In this document: in pieces, positions 5,504 to 7,815 of the stretch | Layout of the letters: every line of letters begins with the position of its first letter | Numbering within the stretch: the first letter of the stretch is position 1 | Origin: Candidatus Omnitrophota bacterium | Lineage (GTDB): Bacteria > Omnitrophota > Gorgyraeia > Zapsychrales > Fredricksoniimonadaceae | Direction: 5' to 3' | Assembly: GCA_016789035.1 (NCBI GenBank) | Contig: JAEUSC010000124.1 | Location: 1-7,815 of the forward strand | Length of the DNA: 7,815 nucleotides | Position numbers and translations under genes: made by a program | Notes under the pieces: model-generated | What the model was told of the DNA's origin: nothing | Database searches by the model: none | The model's input: only the letters and a program-made list of their open reading frames with translations

Positions 5504-6172
5504 TTACTCCTTGAGGGTGTATCCCGTCCCGCGAAGGGAATGAATCAGCTTATGGGAAAAGCCGTCATCGATTTTCTTACGCAGATAATTGACGTAAACG
5601 TTAATAACGTTAGAAAAACTGTCAAACTCATCATTCCAGACATGTTCGGAAATCATCGTTCGTGTGACGACCTCCCCGCAATTGAGCATCAAATACTCCA
5701 AAAACGCATACTCGGTGCTGGTCAGTATAATCTCCTTGTTGCTGCGTTTGACTTTGCGCGTGATTTGGTTCAGTTGCAAATCCGCCACCTTCAATAGAGT
5801 GCTGCGCTCGGTCCGCTTGCGTCTGAGCAGGACCCGAACCCGAGCCAAAAATTCCGCAAAGGAAAACGGTTTGGTCAAATAATCATCGGCTCCGGAATCA
5901 AGCCCGGTGACTTTATCGCGGACATCATCTTTGGCGGTCAGTAATAGGACAGGTGTTTCCGATTTCTGTTTGCGTAACTCCCGGCAGATTGACAAACCAT
6001 CCTTGCCCGGAAGCATGATATCCAGCACGATCAAATCATAGGGATTGACTTCCGCCAGAAAAATGCCGTTTTCACCGTCTCCCGCCACGTCAACAGCATA
6101 ATGCTGTTCTTTGAGGCTACGCTGGATAAGGCCCGCCATCTTTTTATCATCTTCGACAAGAAGAATTCGCAT
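5504..6172 (-). CDS. OmpR/PhoB-family response regulator, CusR/CopR-like
   Basis: The product has 222 residues. The receiver domain (about 1-115) has D8-D9, phosphoacceptor D51 in VLDIMLPGKDG, T79 and K101 in YLTKPF, all as expected. After a short linker, residues about 125-222 form an OmpR-type winged helix, ending with the recognition-helix region NVINVYVNYLRKKID and the wing RGTGYTLKE. It should bind DNA as a dimer at direct repeats when phosphorylated by the adjacent kinase. The subgroup looks like that of CusR/CopR heavy-metal regulators, but no palindromic copper box of the CusR type was noticed; the repeats found nearby are of the PmrA/PhoP form. The ATG at 6172 is preceded by GGAGA (6185-6181) with an 8-base gap. 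It is the first gene of the unit and has its own promoter at 6240-6268. Confidence 0.95.
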   Translation of the reverse strand: MRILLVEDDKKMAGLIQRSLKEQHYAVDVAGDGENGIFLAEVNPYDLIVLDIMLPGKDGLSICRELRKQKSETPVLLLTAKDDVRDKVTGLDSGADDYLTKPFSFAEFLARVRVLLRRKRTERSTLLKVADLQLNQITRKVKRSNKEIILTSTEYAFLEYLMLNCGEVVTRTMISEHVWNDEFDSFSNVINVYVNYLRKKIDDGFSHKLIHSLRGTGYTLKE

Positions 6173-6187
6173 CGAGGCGATCTCCGC

Positions 6188-6197
6188 AGTTTAAACT
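6188..6197. promoter_or_regulatory. Perfect palindrome AGTTTAAACT in the leader of the regulator gene
   Basis: This 10-bp palindrome lies between the predicted transcription start (near 6233) and the ATG at 6172, just before the ribosome binding site. It could be a roadblock-type operator for self-control. A palindrome of this size can also occur by chance, so the functional assignment is weak. Confidence 0.22.
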
Positions 6198-6239
6198 TTT
6201 TGGGAAATGGGATAAAGAGGTTCGTCAATGCCCGCAACC

Positions 6240-6268
6240 ATTGTATGAGCGGGGAGCTCCGGCGTCAA
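6240..6268 (-). promoter_or_regulatory. Sigma70-type promoter of the regulator-kinase operon
   Basis: On the minus strand TTGACG (6268-6263), a 17-base spacer and TACAAT (6245-6240) match the consensus at five of six positions in each hexamer. The predicted start is near 6233, leaving a leader of about 60 nt before the regulator ATG. The -35 contains the TGA stop of the deacetylase gene, so the operon can be transcribed independently of it. Confidence 0.7.
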
Positions 6269-7713
6269 ATCAGCCGCAATCCATTCTTAAGTGAACGCTC
6301 AACCACCCTTTCAAGCAGTGACGGCGCTCGGCCCTGTTTGTCGACGATGAGCGTCCTCCATGCCGTGGCCTCCAGGGGCCAGTCGGCAATATAGGTTTTG
6401 ACACTACTTAGAATCTTATCAGGGTCCCCCAAGGCGGACAGCGGAATCTCAATTAACAGAACATTATTTTTTGTCGTCAGGGTCATCCCGGTAATTTGGA
6501 GACGTTCAAACCTATCAAAAACAGAAACGAAGCGGTCAAAATTGACATTGATCCGGATCTTAGGCATCTGCGCAAAATCCGTTTCCTTACGGTAACCGAT
6601 TAAAAAGATATTGATTCTCAAAACCTCCGACTCCTGACGGTTAACAACCAAGCGCACAAACAGTTTTCCATTTTGCTGGGCGTAAGACACGGACTGGACA
6701 ACACTGCGTTTGTTTTCATCAATCAAATGCGTTACGGTCTGAGGCCGGGTGCAATCTTCCCAGGCAATCTGGGTATTTTTATCTTCCAGAATGATGTCCC
6801 GGAAACGGCCGAACAACTCGTTCTTGCGGGCAAACGTAGGCAGATATCTGGGATTGTAGGCATTCTGACTGCGGTAATACCGGGTAGCGTCGCGTTTTTT
6901 ACTGATTTCACCAGGGGTCAAATCTAGAGAAGACCAGTCCAGACCGGAATTTTCCAGACGTTCCGGAACCTCCAGCGGCAAATCTGGATGAAAACCGCGC
7001 GGCGAAGGCCATTTGGCCACATGAACAATGTAGGGATAAATTTCCGGCACCGGAATCTTTCCCTCTAAATCCCACAAGGCCACCTGAAGAAAAAGATAAA
7101 AGGCGCGGTGATCAAAATTCGTATCCGCCGGTAATGTGACGAAAATCTTTGTAGGCTGATACTCCTTAATTATTTTCGTAATGTCCCGCAGAATGCTTTC
7201 CCCCTGGTAAGGCGCATTGTAAGAGTACGCCTCGGGGTACGGAACTGAAGAGACGCGTGCCAGCATGCTCCGGAAAGGCTTTTGCCGTCCCCAGTATTTT
7301 GTGAAAATTTCATTTGTTCCGAAATCCGGATAACCTAAAAAGATGAGCTGCTCCGCTGGAACACCCAGAGACTGCATGGCCATGACCGCTTCCTGCCTTC
7401 GGATCTCCCCCATTTTGAGCAGTCCGGACCTGTTAAGAACAGGATGCTTTTTATAAACGATAAAAGCCAGCTGATTGTTCTCGCCGTTGGTCAGATAGAC
7501 AACCTTCAGAGGAATCCCCATTCCCACGGCCCTTTGAATGACACCTCCGGTGCCGATGGCTTCATCGTCGGGATGAGGAGCTAAAATCAGCACCCTGTCC
7601 TGCGGGGTCAACGTAAGAGGCAATGCGGCAAAAACCTCAGGACACACCGCAGCCAGAAAAAAGTAGAAAAAAAGAACAACAATTTCCTTTTGACGGACCA
7701 AATGATTTTTCAT
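6265..7713 (-). CDS. Exported PIG-L/LmbE-family deacetylase with C-terminal beta-rich domain
   Basis: The product has 482 residues from the ATG at 7713. Residues 1-29 look like a Sec signal peptide (basic start, hydrophobic VVLFFYFFLAA, cleavage near EVFA). Residues about 38-300 form the PIG-L/LmbE zinc-hydrolase domain: VLILAPHPDDEAIGTGG (41-57) contains the zinc ligands H47 and D50 and the likely base D49, and H202 in NFDHRAF fits the third ligand. Known members remove N-acetyl groups from GlcNAc-containing lipids, glycosides or antibiotics precursors. The substrate here is unknown, and export suggests an envelope or extracellular glycan. Residues about 320-455 form strand-rich sequence such as GKLFVRLVVNR and LLIEIPLSALGDP, reminiscent of CBM9/DOMON-like sandwiches, so it may bind sugar. 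A longer frame opens at 7797, but it would put 28 polar residues before the signal peptide, so 7713 is preferred although its Shine-Dalgarno (AGGA, 14 bases away) is poor. Confidence 0.88.
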   Translation of the reverse strand: MKNHLVRQKEIVVLFFYFFLAAVCPEVFAALPLTLTPQDRVLILAPHPDDEAIGTGGVIQRAVGMGIPLKVVYLTNGENNQLAFIVYKKHPVLNRSGLLKMGEIRRQEAVMAMQSLGVPAEQLIFLGYPDFGTNEIFTKYWGRQKPFRSMLARVSSVPYPEAYSYNAPYQGESILRDITKIIKEYQPTKIFVTLPADTNFDHRAFYLFLQVALWDLEGKIPVPEIYPYIVHVAKWPSPRGFHPDLPLEVPERLENSGLDWSSLDLTPGEISKKRDATRYYRSQNAYNPRYLPTFARKNELFGRFRDIILEDKNTQIAWEDCTRPQTVTHLIDENKRSVVQSVSYAQQNGKLFVRLVVNRQESEVLRINIFLIGYRKETDFAQMPKIRINVNFDRFVSVFDRFERLQITGMTLTTKNNVLLIEIPLSALGDPDKILSSVKTYIADWPLEATAWRTLIVDKQGRAPSLLERVVERSLKNGLRLI

Positions 7714-7732
7714 ACGGCGAAATGAGTTCCTG

Positions 7733-7749
7733 GTTAAATATTTCTTAAA
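7733..7749. promoter_or_regulatory. Possible degenerate operator GTTAAA-N5-CTTAAA upstream of the deacetylase gene
   Basis: On the plus strand GTTAAATATTTCTTAAA has two TTAA cores 11 bases apart, as in the boxes at 1991-2007 and 3966-3982. The outer bases differ, and no -10 follows at the right distance before the ATG at 7713. The region from 7750 to 7815 is AT-rich at its end, with TATATT (7810-7805, minus) as a possible -10 whose -35 would lie beyond the window. It is weak evidence on its own. Confidence 0.25.
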
Positions 7750-7815
7750 TACTGCACAAAGATGCACCTGTCGCAAAATTTTCGATGGGACCTGCAAGGT
7801 CTGAAATATAATTGC

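Noticed and set aside
5581..5615. TTAA/GTTA repeats (GTAAACGTTAATAACGTTAG) resembling the operator
   Set aside because: They lie inside the winged-helix coding region, do not have the 11-base period with matching hexamers, and encode conserved Asn-Val-Ile-Asn-Val residues.
7639..7650. Possible lipobox (LAAVC) in the deacetylase N-terminus
   Set aside because: The residue before Cys is Val, whereas lipoprotein signal peptidase needs Gly, Ala or Ser; a normal cleavage after EVFA is more likely.
7714..7797. An upstream start of the deacetylase at 7797
   Set aside because: The extra 28 residues precede a typical signal peptide and show no family similarity; kept only as an alternative because the ribosome binding site at 7713 is poor.
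1..7815. CRISPR array, insertion sequence, phage or defence genes, tRNA or rRNA
   Set aside because: No regularly spaced repeats, terminal inverted repeats, transposase or integrase motifs, or structural RNA signatures were seen; all gaps are shorter than 170 bp.

Overview
The window carries seven genes, all on the minus strand, so the biology reads from right to left. GC content looks intermediate and intergenic gaps are short (all under 170 bp). Cleavable signal peptides, a periplasmic-type small heat shock protein and a sensor kinase with a periplasmic loop suggest a Gram-negative bacterium with an envelope. I cannot place it taxonomically from sequence alone. The gene content would suit an environmental lineage such as Nitrospirota, Omnitrophota or Deltaproteobacteria, but that is a guess. 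No mobile element, CRISPR array, rRNA or tRNA was seen.

Layout in transcription order. (1) 7713-6265: an exported PIG-L/LmbE-type deacetylase with a C-terminal beta-rich domain. (2) 6172-5504 and 5502-4042: an OmpR-family response regulator and its membrane histidine kinase of the CusRS/CopRS type. They are one base apart and are driven by a good sigma70-type promoter that overlaps the stop codon of the deacetylase gene. (3) 3873-3526: a 115-residue exported protein of unknown function. (4) 3436-2729 and 2715-2110: a protein made of two receiver domains with no output domain, followed by an exported Hsp20-type chaperone whose ribosome binding site overlaps the stop codon of the receiver gene. 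(5) 1956-898 and 901-1 (cut by the window edge): a GT4 glycosyltransferase overlapping by 4 bp (ATGA) the N-terminal part of an amylo-alpha-1,6-glucosidase (glycogen-debranching type).

Possible joint logic (inference): direct repeats of the form (C/T)TTAA(T/C)-N5-TTTAAT, spaced one DNA turn apart like the sites of OmpR/PhoP/PmrA-type regulators, lie upstream of the small exported protein and upstream of the glycosyltransferase. Related but weaker copies lie before the double-receiver gene and the deacetylase gene. The two-component system encoded here could therefore control a local envelope-stress and carbohydrate-reserve module: periplasmic chaperone, small exported protein, signalling protein and polysaccharide enzymes. 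Every protein family is known. What may be new is the combination, the shared box, and a glycosyltransferase mRNA that may be leaderless.
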